A stretch of 64,000 nucleotides of DNA from Diaporthe sp. PMI_573. Taxonomy: Eukaryota; Ascomycota; Sordariomycetes; Diaporthales; Diaporthaceae. The stretch spans positions 248,001-312,000 of the forward strand of contig JAJTUP010000023.1 of the NCBI GenBank assembly GCA_021399435.1, given 5' to 3'. Position numbers and translations under genes: made by a program. The notes beneath the pieces were generated by a model. It did not search any database and was not told where the DNA came from. It worked only from the letters and a program-made list of their open reading frames with translations. How positions within the stretch are numbered: position 1 is the stretch's first letter; each line of letters begins with the position of its first letter. Positions 11,093-22,722 of the stretch are shown in pieces.

Positions 11093-14000
11093 GTTGGATG
11101 CAATAAGGATGTCGTCAAAGGAAATGCGCTTTGTATAGACGCGTATAGGAATAAATGATTACTGAGCCAACGTGTATGAACGCAGCTCAGTAAATAGCAA
11201 TGCTTCTCCAAGCGGTCGTGGTGTGAACCTCAAGACGACTTGATCTGATAGGTAGCCGATAATGATTCAAGGTGATAAAGAATCAGTCTCTTGGAAACCG
11301 CTTTTTGAGAATCTGCCAATGACAGAAACAGAAGGCACCATCTTCAAGTGGCAACAACGGCTGACGCTGGGCTTTATACAACAGGCCGGGTGCAGGTCGC
11401 AATTGCGCATGAAACAAGGGGAAGACAGAGTTGCCAGCTAGCTGACAGATGGTGACGGCTCTCGACTGGATTGCAAATGAAAGAAAGTTCAGAATATCTG
11501 AGTCATTCCGAAGTAGGAGAGCATACAAAATTCCCTTAAGGTAAGGGGACGCGAGACGGAGGGGTAGATTGGGCGCACCTGGTTTATGGAACCAGCAGGC
11601 GGTGGACTAGTGGACACACTCCGCACTGTCTGGGGGAGCATGTTTTGTGGAGGGCGTTGGTGGCTTATTTATTAGTCCAGCCACCTGGCCAGGCTGGTCG
11701 AACCACACCATGCCCGCCCTGTGGTGTGGGAGGATCGATCACTTGTTGCGGGTTGAAGGGCGTCTGCCGACCCGGATATGGATGATAGGCGACTAGTCTG
11801 TGGTGTGCGTCTCATTCGTCTGCACCATGATGCCAAGCTCGAAACCCGGCCCGGGTGGGAGTCATCGGAGATGTGTGAGTGAGTGAGGCCAGCATCGAGA
11901 AAAAGAATAATTATCCACCAGATCCAGATATGAATCAGATCCAGATCTCACCTATTTGAGATCTCATTGTCTTGACTGTGACTTGTTCAAGCATCATAAC
12001 CGCATCCCAACACAGCATCTTCTCTGATAGCAATGAGGAATCGGATGCGGATGTCCGGACGGCCAACCAGGGACAAAAAAAGAGGTCGACGCCCTGCCGT
12101 TGGCCGAAAAGGCGTGCACGGTCAAGCGAACCAAGGTTCTCGTTCCTCCAACTCACAAAGCAATCCCTGCATCTGCGCCAGTGGGTCATCGGCTGGCGGG
12201 TCACGAACCCCAACATTGGAAAACTGGACGGGCAGGGATCAACGCCGCTCCCTGCCGTTTGCCCAGAAGGACAAGTCTAGGCCCTTTCAACTGACAGGCC
12301 AGACATCTCGAGGCTGTCAGATTTCCAACGAGCCACAAACTTGGCTTCCATAGTCCAAGACCCGGCGCACGTGTCGACAAAGAACACTCGGGCGGTTGGC
12401 GCATACGTTGGCGGTCCCCTGATACCAACATGGCGTCTTGTGGTCGAGCCAGCCCCAGCCCCGTTGATCCTTTTGTGATGCAATTACCAACAGAAATTGC
12501 ACACATCTTTTCTCAGACCTGCAAGGCCGCGGCCGCCCAGAGCTAGCTGGTTGTTGCGCAATTGCGTGTGGCAGCACGGACGCAGTGTGCGTGCAAAATC
12601 AATGACTTACGTGAGCAATGGATTTCAAACAGTCGGAGCTAGGAACCAATACTGTACACAAGTATTGTACCAGTTGGGCGTTTAGTTCCGCCGGTGACGG
12701 CCCTTGCATGTGCAAGCTCGACTTACACGCGCCATATCTCACCGTGACTGGCCAGAACGGTAATTCTCAATTCGTGTATCCACAGTTTACATAACAAACG
12801 CCTGACTCTGGCGATATCCAGCCCCAGGCCTTGAGTGCAGCTTCCTGAAGGACCAAAGCCAAGGAATCTCTCTCTTCGTATCCATTGTCGACATTTGCTC
12901 ATCATGTGCGCAAGAAAATAAACAGGAACAGCAGAGCAAGCGTGATCAGTCAATTGACAAAGGCTGCGGCTGCCGATATCGCACTCCCGAGAGCCGAGCC
13001 CAAAAAATGTCGGTGCTACCAACGGCTGATGGTACGACGGCTCTCAGTCCCGTCACATGCGGCTGCACCGTACGGCCGCAGGAAATCTCGATGTCTCGAT
13101 GTATCTATCCATCCCACGCAAACACACCATCTCCGGAGCTACTCGCCTGCAGCTAGCCCATGAGTAAGTTCTCCAGAAATTGCGGCCGCCCTCCGGGCCC
13201 CGTGGAGCCAGCGAGTGCTAGGTTTTGCTGCCGACATGTGTGGGACGACACCCACTTGCACCAGCCCGCGCAACTGAGCAGCAACAGTCGGCCGTCACAA
13301 GGGCATCGTCCAAGCAGCGAGCAGCTTTCTAGCGAAGGTTTCCACTTGCTGGTGCACTGGGTCCAAGCGCTTGGACAAATTGGCTAGCGTCATAAGGCAG
13401 GGGAGAAAGCGTGGGAGTGAGAGGAAAAAAAGGATTTCCGGATGCGGCTATTCCTACCTTAAGGGGTTCCCGAGCAGCTGGGACCAGCGCCGCGCCAAGC
13501 CTCCAGGGGTGGGTGCGTGGGAATGACCACGATGCTACAGCGTGGCATGTGATATTTCAATACTGTGCTGGCCGCGCCAGGATTCCGAGTGTCCAAATCC
13601 TCACCCCTTGAGCTTGTACTATGCCTCGTAAGGTGTCCAGCGTGGATGGGTGTCCACATGCTTCTTAATGATTTGCCCTGTGTTTTGGACTTGGCACTGC
13701 ACGTGGGTTTGTAATATGCCCCCCCTGGTCTCAGGATCAATTAGCCTTTGGCATGTAGGAGTCGCGGTTGCAAGCTACGGTGAAAGTTCGAGTGTGTACC
13801 CTGGGTTGAGTAAGCATTCTCTGCGAGGCCGGCCTTTGTTCCAATAATATGATTTCATACATGTCCATTACTTCTCGTTCTCAATTTCAGTCACCGTCAA
13901 GCACGACTATTTCTGATTTAAAGTTCTGAATTGATTCATGCTTTTGGTGACGAGGCATCTCGTGTCTGTGCCATGATTAATAATAGCGAGATCAGTAATA

Positions 14001-16053
14001 GTAGAGGCCGGCCCGACCAGATCATTTCATCCAAGTATGTCAGCTTAGGGGTGGAAGTTGATATCACAGAGATCGTCAAGGGAATTTTGTTTTGTCATAT
14101 CATGATTCTCCTACTAACAGGACAAGAAAAAAGACGAGATTGACGGTAACAAAACCGGTGGATTCTGCATCAACAAAAGTATTTCACGAAAGGGAGTCTA
14201 GCAGACGGTTCACAAATTTGAATGAGAGAAAACAAAATATTCTACACGAAATGAAGGCCTCTCATTCTGAAGAAGCTGCTTATGGGTCTCCCGATAGATC
14301 AACGAGCGGCGAAATTCAGAACAATGGAGACACGTTCAAGGCCTGCTGCCTCTGAAATTTGCGAGTCCTTCCTCAGGACGCCTTCAACCACAGCCAACTT
14401 GAATTTCCTTTACTTTCTGGCCCTCCACCATGCGAGAGACGGACCCGTGCTCGGGTTAAAGACCAGGTAGTCCTCCAGCATCATCATCACGGACTGATTG
14501 TCCCCCCGGCGCTGAGGACCACACCACGACACGTCACCCTGCCTTCCTGCTCGTTGTGCCCCGCTCAGAAGGAGTGCCACCGAGGATCCAGCTCATAAAT
14601 CCCAAGGATGCCAGGGATGTAACCGGAAAGGCGCGAGCGAGCGAACGGAATCACCTGCGCAGCCAGATATGACTCACAACAACACGAAACCATCGGGCAT
14701 CACATCAATATCCGTTCTCAGCACCTTCCAGGAAGATTTAGATGGCCTCCCCATGTCTCGCAGCCCCCACCCACCTCCCTTCCACCCGCACCGTCACCGT
14801 TACCCACAGCCTTGTTCCAGGTCGCCCCGCCACCCGGTGCCACAGTGTGAGCGACCCGGTCGAACAGCTGAGCAGCCCATCAAGGTTCGTCCGCCTGTAG
14901 CAGCCCCGCACGCGTATTCCGGCAGATGGACGAGCAGACCGCCCGTGGCGAGGACGAGCCCCTTAGCAATCTAGCCTCGGACATTCCCCTCCGCGCAGTT
15001 GGTTCTGACGGAGGCTGGGGGCGGGTATGAATGTGTGTGGTGTTGAGGTTTGGCCTCGATGTGACATTACTCCCACAAGACGAAGTGATTCAGCGTCATG
15101 CTAGGTGACCGAAGAGGCTGCGGTCGATCGGAGTGGTACTGGCAAGCCCTGTTCTGGTGGATACTGCGTGGAGCAGATTGACCAACCACTGCGTGTGAAC
15201 GGGGCTTCAGGCCTTTTATTCTATATTAGCGGGCTGAGTTGTTACTCATTGTGACCTTTCCCCTGTGTATGGTCAAAATGGTCACCATCCACTACTTCTT
15301 TGCCTTCTTACTTCCTACCTACCTGTGATGAGGCCTGCGTTTCCTGTTCCCGGCGACATGTTGCAAGCCAGCTTGGTCTGGTTTAGGTATCGGGGTACTG
15401 CCAGTGTAGGTTACTGCGACTAAATCTGGGGTCGAGGCTGTCCTGATTACGGGACCCAAAGCCTGGGCAGGTGGTCCTCCTCATGTCAAGGCTCATATGT
15501 GCACTGTCGATTATTCCTCTTGTTGGTGTTTTGTTTGCAGACGATTGGTTACATGCTAAATTTCCAAATTATGAAAACATGTCCGCCAACGTCCAGTCCA
15601 TTCTTCACCACGATCGGTCCATTTTTGCTGTGAGTGACTTTCTGCGCTAATATAATCTCCTCATTGCCATCACTGGCGATTGAGATGGCATCAGCATCGA
15701 TGTTAGTCTCGAGTATGTGTACATCATAGTTATACCAAAGCACAAAGGCCACCCAAGCCACCTCAAACCGAACAACTTATGGTATTGATACGGATAGGGA
15801 AGGGGGTTGTTTACTTCGCTTGAAAGTCACAGCAGTCCATGGGGCATGTGCTGCTGCTGCTCTGGCATGGCTGGCTGTATGACTGGTCACAGCGCCACCC
15901 GGGCAGTGTAGTCCACTAGCGGATAATGACAGCTCCCGCCTCGCTCAGGAGGACCAACACACTCAAGCCGCTTTTGGAAAGATTGCACTTTTCTATAAAT
16001 TGAGCCAGGCTCCGGCTCCCTGCGCAGGCAAAAGTACTTGATCACAATAAGAC
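11093..16053. other. 5-kb region without supported genes
   Basis: Separates the divergent arrestin (-) and FN3K-like (+) genes. All open frames are short (under about 110 codons), overlap in conflicting frames and match no family I know. A 70-codon frame on the minus strand (15549-15761) and a 101-codon frame on the plus strand (14669-14974) are the longest isolated ones, and neither is convincing. The region may hold long regulatory sequence, a non-coding transcript or a gene with many small exons. Confidence 0.5.
15994..16000 (+). promoter_or_regulatory. TATA-like box
   Basis: TATAAAT lies 54 nt before the ATG of the FN3K-like gene, in a position consistent with a core promoter. Assignment is by motif only. 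Confidence 0.45.
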
Positions 16054-17385
16054 ATGGTCCACTTGGATTTCAGCTCATTCAACACAACCAACATGTCGGG
16101 CTTTACAGGAATGCCTCAGCCGAAAAAACAGGACATGTTCCAGGTAGTCGTCATTGACAAAGCAGTTGGGGAGAGTGAGTTGTCGTATTTACCTAGGAGG
16201 TGTTACGCCACAGCTAAGCCGCGGCGCGCATGATTGCCATTGCTGACCCCTTTCAATTCTTGACAGAATTTCCTCCTGGCTCCAAATTGATTTCAGCGCG
16301 ACCACACGGTGCAAGCTTTTGGACGCGCACAGCTCGCATCGACCTGGAGCTATCTGACAAGAGCCACCACAGTCTTTTCATGAAAGTGGCGACAGGTGAC
16401 GGTGGTTTGGGCATGCTGAGGGGCGAATATCATGGTGTTTCGGCCCTATACAAAATTATCCCGAATGGCATTCCCCGCCCAATAGCCTGGGGCAATTATG
16501 ACGCGGATCCCAATTCCCACTTCTATCTTTGCGACTTTGTTGACATGGTCGAGGAGCTGCCAGATATCCAGCAATTTTGTCGACTGCTAGCAAAGCTCCA
16601 TCACGATAGCATGGTTGCTGAGGATGCGCCACAAGAATTCGGCTTTCCTGTCGTCACGTACGAGGGAAGCATGTACCAAGATGTGACATGGTGCAAGACT
16701 TGGGAGGAGGCTTTTGTGCTTCACCTCAAGGCATTCGCACACCAGGAACGGGTGTCTCAAGGGCCCAGCGATGATTTGGATCAACTTCTTCCACCATTCA
16801 TTGAGAAGGTGATCCCACGGCTCCTCCGTCCGTTACAGACATATGGGCGTAATATAAAGCCAGTATTGGTTCATGGCGACATCTGGTACGGCAACATGGC
16901 AACGAACGCGGATACTGGAGAACCACTCATGTTCGACCCCGCTGTGTTTTGGGGCCACAACGAATGTGAGTAGAGCACGGCACAGTATTGCCTTTGGGGG
17001 CCAAGACCAACTTGTGTATGCAGATGACCTAGACAACATGGCTGTGCCTCGGTACCGTCTCGGCCGCCACTGGATGAGGGAATACCACAAAAGTTTTCCA
17101 ATTTCAGACCCGAAGGAAGACTATGAAGACCGCAATACGGTGTATGCCATGTAAGTTGCTTTTACTCTCGGAATCCCGTGTCCAGTACTGAAATCTAATG
17201 ATGCCATAGTCGAGGGCACTTCTGTGCGTCTTGTCTATATCCAGACAATCAAAACTTTCGCAAAATGTAAGTCCTCTTCATGCGCCCAAGATACTGCAAG
17301 GCATGATGCTGAGAGCTCCCATAGGGCCATCGACGAGATCAGGAGGCTTGTTGAGAAGTACCCTGATGGGTATCAAGGGCAATGA
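16054..17385 (+). CDS. Fructosamine/ketosamine-3-kinase-like protein
   Basis: Five exons, 16054-16174, 16267-16965, 17024-17150, 17210-17266 and 17325-17385, give 354 residues, and all junctions keep frame. The fungal FN3K-like pattern is clear: GASFWTRTARIDLEL, then HSLFMKVATG (ATP-lysine region), MLRGEYHG, FYLCDFVDM, LAKLHHDS, the catalytic loop LVHGDIWYGNM, the metal-binding LMFDPAVFWGHNEYD, and the tail AIDEIRRLVEKYPDGY. The family phosphorylates the sugar part of glycated amines or proteins, leading to deglycation, and acts in the cytosol. The canonical HGD and DP residues are present, so it should be an active kinase, though the true substrate in fungi is often unknown. The last 47 coding bases overlap the 3' end of the MFS gene on the other strand. 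Confidence 0.9.
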
Positions 17386-19086
17386 TCTGCCCTGAGACGG
17401 CCTCGGAACTTCGAATGGCGATTTCATGCCTTGCCAGCCTCCATTTCCACCCGTGTTTGAGTTCAATCCAATAAAATGCGGCAGAAACTAGACACAGGGA
17501 GCTCAGAATGGTGAAAGTGTATCCGAAGCCGATGTCGTCAATCATTTCTTGGATCACGGATATAAATATTGCAGAGAGGAGACAGCGAACCATATTGAAG
17601 GAAGCCTGGGCGGTTGCAGGCGCGTCTTGGTTGATGTCGATGACAAGCGTGTTGTTGACCTTCAAGTAGTCAGCCAGTCAGAGTCAGGAGAATATTGGCC
17701 GATATGACCCACATTGAAACATGTTTGTATGGAAAACCCAGCTACAAAAAGGCAGGTAAGGGGTGCCGCAACGTGCTGTGCTTATCTTAGTAAAAGTCTT
17801 GCCGCCGACTACCAGAAGCACGCCGATAATCTCACTCACTATGTGCTTATCAACAAGCCATCCGTACGCTAGAACAGCAAAAAGCGCCAGTATTGTAGGG
17901 ATGAAAACATTCCGCATACGGGCCTCCTCGATTGGAAAATGTAGGAGGTCGTCTCCAGCTACTTTGTTGATGGGGAGTCCATGAGCCTTCGCAACCACAC
18001 GATAATCATGGTCGATCCATTTCGCAGATACAGCCGTGGATATGATGGCGCCAACTCCAAACGGTAAGTAAATAAGGCCGGCTTGTAGTTGACCCAATCC
18101 ATAAGAATGGATGAAGGTTGTGGCAAGTGAAGTATGTATGCAGCTGTAGATCATGTACAAAATGCTTCCTGGGATGATGCTGACAGCGACGTCCTTACGA
18201 GAAAGGACAAGCAGGCTCTTCATCGGGTTGGGAACCCTGCCGTTGCGAGGGCTTATAGCGGCGCTTTGTCCGCGATCATGCTTCCAAGGTCGCATGGCTT
18301 TTGGCACAAGAGGGCGCGAAAACCTGGGCGGTTCAAGTCCACCATTGCTCACTAGTGCGCGATTCGTCTCAGGAAGGAGGAGGGCCATGGCCAGCAGGCA
18401 GAAGCCAGCCATGATGGCCAAGAACCAGAAGATCCATCTCCAGCTGACTTCAGCAGCTAGCACACCACCAATGATTGGTCCCAGGCTTGGAGCTGTCGTG
18501 ATTCTAGGACATTGCGTCAGTCCACACCCAGCCACAAAGATCTGACCACAGCGTATTTACCCCAGCGAGACCGCGCCAACAAAAGCCCCTCTCTCATTTG
18601 GAGCAGCAAAGTCTGCAATCACGCCGTAAGCGACGGAGAAGGACCCTGCAGCTGTTCAGAATTCCCGGAAGCTACGTCTTCTAGCCCGCCGCGTTGGGCT
18701 AAGTGGGCTTAGAGCTCACCGGATATTGCTGCGCTCTGCAGCATGCGCAAAACCAACAAAGCTGCGAAGCTGTCTTGGAGCGCTATGCCCACGTTCGCCA
18801 GCACGTACAGTGCCAAGGTGATAAGGTACAGGGGCCGTCGGCCAAACATGTCCGAGGCATCTCCAACGATAGCTGGTGCGACACTAGAGACAACCATGTA
18901 CGACGTCACTGTGAGGTTAATGAGTTTAACCGATGTATGAAGGTCGTTTGCAACCGCCGATATGGCGGGGTAGTAGATGAAACTGCTCAGGGTCGAGAAC
19001 CACCCGGCAAGGGCGACCAAGATCACAATGGTCCGTCTCTCCCAGGTGGTGAACAGTGTGTAAGGTGCTTGCATCATGGGCGCCAT
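17339..19086 (-). CDS. MFS transporter (DHA1 drug:H+ antiporter-like)
   Basis: Five exons on the minus strand, 19086-18720, 18651-18561, 18503-17803, 17741-17713 and 17659-17339, give 502 residues in frame. Typical MFS features are a first helix (IVILVALAGWFSTLSSFIYY), the loop motif GDASDMFGRRPLYL after helix 2, APNERGAFVGAVSLG (helix 4-5), and LGPIIGGVLAAEVSWRWIFW (antiporter motif C region). After a central loop six more helices follow, ending with VNNTLVIDINQDAPATAQA. This arrangement fits the DHA1 family of proton antiporters exporting drugs or small organic compounds. The intron at 17802-17742 must use a GC-AG pair to give GAGFSIQTCFN, and the next exon is only 29 nt. The start is taken as MAPMM at 19086; there is no upstream in-frame ATG nearby. 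Confidence 0.88.
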
Positions 19087-19809
19087 GTCCACAGCATCTG
19101 ATCCTGGTTGCGATGAGACCACGAGGGTTCAATTCAGCAAATCCTGTAAGGCAAAAAAAAAGCCGGTCCGAGTTAGGGACCTAAATCCCCCGCCAAATTG
19201 GTGTCGTATGTAGTGAGGGCTTGAGACTCGAAGGGTGGTGGGTCAGCAGAAGGCGGCACGCCTGGCGCTGAACATAGTGTCCAAGATGCAGGATTGCAAC
19301 GGCTGTAAGTAACCGTGTGTGGTAGGATCTGTGCCGTGTATTGAAACACAGTGCTTTTAATTGCTGCCCAACCAACAGAACTGAACCGACCTTGTTCTGA
19401 AAGGCCAGCCGGTCTGGCTGGCGGAACCCTGTTGTCCTACGCACAAACAAACGACGACGACCGGTCGGCTGGTTGCATAGCAACTAGGCTCATTTGGGAA
19501 ACCTCGTCACCAAATGGCTGAGACGAACCGAATCAAACTAGCAAAAGCCAGAAGGACATCGCATCTTGGCTCGATGCGGGATTATAAGGACTTGGGTAGA
19601 TGACGAGCACATGTCTGTATATGTAGGCTGGCTCAAGAAAAGTAAATGAGGTGCTTCAACTGCAACAACAATGGAGGAGACCTACGGAAATGCCAGCCTT
19701 CATACCGGTCGCCTATCTGAACTTGAGAGGAATGAAAGTTCTGGAAGGCAACAACAGCTGCTGAGTATATGCATGACAGACGTGTTCTTCTGACAGACAT
19801 ACGAGCAGG
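19087..19809. other. Intergenic, upstream of MFS gene
   Basis: Presumed promoter of the MFS gene (-). Degraded N-terminal sequence of the neighbouring oxygenase pseudogene may lie in 19670-19800, where short frames such as one starting MPAFIPVAYLNL end in stops. I cannot align them convincingly. Confidence 0.4.
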
Positions 19810-20481
19810 TTCAAGGCCGCCAAGACAGAGCCTGGAGCCTTTGGGATGCCAGACGGATTTGAAAATTATGCATGGTATTTATGTACCCTGTCACCCGCCA
19901 GAGATTCGGTCTGCTACTAACAAGCAGCATGTTAGTTGCCTTATAACGAGTTGCTCATTGACAACTATCACCACGAACTTGTTGCTCCACAGTTGGTGAA
20001 AGATGAGCAACAAGACATCTCATCACACATGGCTACATACCATAGGATTGGCTTACTGATCCTGCGTCAACTTTCTCAGAGTCTGCGTCTTCCCGAGACC
20101 CAAGATCTTGCCTCTGCCCATGATACACAGACACCCTCGACGTCGAGCCTGACCTTTTTGAAGTATGCGGACGACCGTGGAAGAGCTGAGGGTGGACATG
20201 TCCCACATACGGACGTCGGGACTTTGACATTCTTGTCGACCCATGGCGCTGGGCTGTAGATTTTTCACACATCGGAAAAGGTATGGCTATTGGTTGAGCT
20301 ACGATAGAATAGTTTGTTGGTGAACGTAGGAGATTCGCTGTCGCTCATGACGGACGGAAAGCTCAGGTCATGTCTTCATCGTGTCATCCCGCATCCAAGC
20401 ACGACTGGGATGACGAGGTACTCCTTAGCATATTTTATGTGCTGCTTAGCATGGCCGATGGACAGGTGCATAAAAGTGTAG
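19810..20481 (+). pseudogene. 2-oxoglutarate/Fe(II) oxygenase (isopenicillin N synthase-like) pseudogene
   Basis: Remnant of a DIOX-type oxygenase. A fragment at 19810-19872 reads FKAAKTEPGAFGMPDGFENY. A second block from about 19936 reads LPYNELLIDNYHHELV and continues to the metal-binding HTDVGTLTFL. Beyond it lie VNVGDSLSLMTDGKL, the second metal His in LHRVIPHPS, and TRYSLAYFM, where the Arg and Ser normally bind 2-oxoglutarate. Two in-frame TAG stops interrupt it, at 20257-20259 and 20305-20307, and the join between the first two blocks does not keep frame with obvious splice sites. The N-terminal DIOX_N domain is missing or unrecognisable. Intact relatives hydroxylate or desaturate small molecules, often in secondary metabolism. 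Confidence 0.82.
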
Positions 20482-21028
20482 ACTGGCATTAGCAAAGATA
20501 TCTAAGACTCTTTGGTTCACCGCTGGCTACCCAGACCGAAACCCAACATGTGATGCTTGGGGAGGTCTAGATTAGCCTTCATGTGGAGAGTACAGGCCTA
20601 CATAGGTACTGCAGGATATTTGTAATGGTTTCTTGCCGCTGTGCCTACTCCACCTTCTGCAACCCATGCCACAGTGCAGCAACCATAATTAAATGAGCGT
20701 CGATGTCTGTATGCTTCCGATGTCGATATTAATCAGACATCGAAAACTACACGTTCCTCAACGCTGGAGGAATTGCGCGAAGGCCCGTGGATGGCAAGCC
20801 CACAAAAGGCCGTGTCTACCAACGCCCAGAATCAAGTAGGGAGCATCGCACCAACATCAGCGCTCTGGTTTGTTGGCTTTCACAGGATTCCGACCGACTT
20901 TTTCCCACCCCGCTCGATCAATAAAAGACGCCAACTGGTCTTCGCATAGTGGAATCGGACTTGATCATCTTCTTTTTGTCACTCCATAATTCTAGACTGC
21001 ACACAGGCTGAGAGATCCTGGATACGGA
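20482..21028. other. Intergenic, upstream of F-box gene
   Basis: No coding signal. AATAAAAG near 20920 may serve as a core promoter element of the F-box gene. Confidence 0.45.
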
Positions 21029-22391
21029 ATGGACCATTCGATGGGACTCTTGACTGGCTTGCCGACGGAGCTCATCAGGAAAATCGCGACTCGCTGTCTA
21101 GGCCGCACCCTGATAGCTTTTGCGGCCACATGCCACCGGTTCCGGACAATATGCAATGACCCCGGTGTCTTCAGGGAAGCTGTGCTCACACGGGTAGGTG
21201 TTTCATCGACCAAGACTGTGGACGGAGAGCCGGCCGACTTGATATGGTTTCTGATGTGTCATCTTTATTCTCCAGTTTCGAGAAGACTACGGTAATGGGC
21301 AGCGCACATGCACAAACCAAATCGATGCTTTGTCAATCAGAGCCGGGTCCGATCTTGGTCTGTGGGCACGCTACGCTGTAGCCACTGACAGGGTGGTTCA
21401 TCTAACCGAGCTTCGTGCGAAGCTGGATGCTTCGACAGAGCTTCGAGATGAGATTTTATGGGGTGTTTTGGACTTTGTACCGCAACTGTTGGCCCTGGGA
21501 TGTGAGTACTGCTTCCGGGTCTAGTTTGAGCCTCCAGCGCCAATCATCGTTCAACTTGGTGCGAGTACTGACAGCTCCAACCAAAAAGACGCACGCGCTT
21601 GTGGCAGCCATCTCGCTCTGCTGCTTACCGCCGCCGCTTTGTCTGACAGTGGCGGCACGCCGGCGTTTCCAGATACCTATGATGTGGATACTCTTTCGAA
21701 GCTGGCTTTCAGCTTTGCGGCCGATGCCAGCGAGGGTGCTGTGACGAAAACCTTGACGTCGACACAAAGTGACAGATTGGAAGCCATGTTTGGGGCGCTG
21801 CGGACGACGCTTCTGACTGACATGGGTTTTGAAGCCGCCACAATGCTCTATGATGGCCAGCATACGTACTTCCTTGTCGGAATCATCCTGAAGTCGCTAC
21901 AGACCAGCGGTCTTGGCGCTCCCCAATTTCGCTCCATGTTACTCTTGCCAAACGAGAATGCGATGGTTCTACCCCCGCCCTTTACGGCCGACAGGGTGGA
22001 GGGAGACGAACAGTGGAAAAGCTGGCTTCGATCGGCCTCTGCACAAATTGTGCATAGCTCGAATCTTCAACGTGGCGAATGGTGCGACTATGTTTCGAAT
22101 GACCCTTTTCTCCTTACCTTTAGCGGTCTGTTGGAAGAGATCCGATTGCAAGTTGAACGGACCGAAGACTCGTCGGCTATCGTTAAAGGTACTGGTAAGG
22201 AAGGACCCAGGAATTTCACGCTGGAAGGCAGGGTCAATGCCGCCAATGGCCGAGTGGTGCTGATACAGGAATATCCCGGGTGGCAGAGAACCGAATGGCA
22301 TGGGGTCGCCACGATCTTTGGGATTGTTGGTTATTGGACTCAGCTCGGGGAACGGCCAAGGGGCTACTTTTTGATATGGAATCGAATCTGA
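21029..22391 (+). CDS. F-box protein
   Basis: Three exons, 21029-21193, 21276-21501 and 21538-22391, give 414 residues in frame. The N terminus is an F-box: GLLTGLPTELIRKIATRCLG, then LIAFAATCHRFRTICNDPGVFRE at residues 6-50. Such domains bind Skp1 and make the protein a substrate adaptor of an SCF ubiquitin ligase. The rest (residues 50-414) has no repeat type I recognise. It is an alpha/beta region with a C-terminal block ending EWHGVATIFGIVGYWTQLGERP followed by an aromatic tail, which resembles the tails of other fungal F-box proteins of unknown target. The start is the ATG just before the F-box. The second intron is short (36 nt), below the usual fungal minimum, so that junction deserves checking. 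Confidence 0.8.
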
Positions 22392-22722
22392 GCCTACAGT
22401 AGGCAAGCAGTAAATTTGGATAATATGCCCCAAGACGGGCATGCAGGAGACAGCTAATGCTCAGGGCTACGTGTTCGGATTCCAGGATACCAACCGGATA
22501 GGGTCTGCCTAACGAAGAGGAAGGAAATGGAAAGCTCCCGGTCCTTACCTGCTGTCATCTCACTTGATCTTGGTCCATGGCCATGGCATCGAAGAAAAGC
22601 CCCTGGGTAGAAGCTTTTCTATAGGCAAGCCAGCTGGGAATCAATCTGATATGTTGGGCTACATTGACGCTCTCAAGGGAATTTGACTGTCTCAGAGGAA
22701 ATCTGACCGTCTCAGAACCTGT
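22392..22722. other. Convergent intergenic region
   Basis: Between the 3' ends of the F-box gene (+) and the aldehyde dehydrogenase gene (-). No coding signal. A short direct repeat involving GACTGTCTCAGAGGAA and GACCGTCTCAGAACC occurs near 22685-22720. Confidence 0.5.

Noticed and set aside
12640..12672. Small inverted repeat AATAC…GTATT with GTAC repeats
   Set aside because: Arms are only five bases; expected by chance in 64 kb.
15549..15761. 70-codon minus-strand frame
   Set aside because: Isolated, no recognised domain, no convincing neighbouring exon; left as unassigned.
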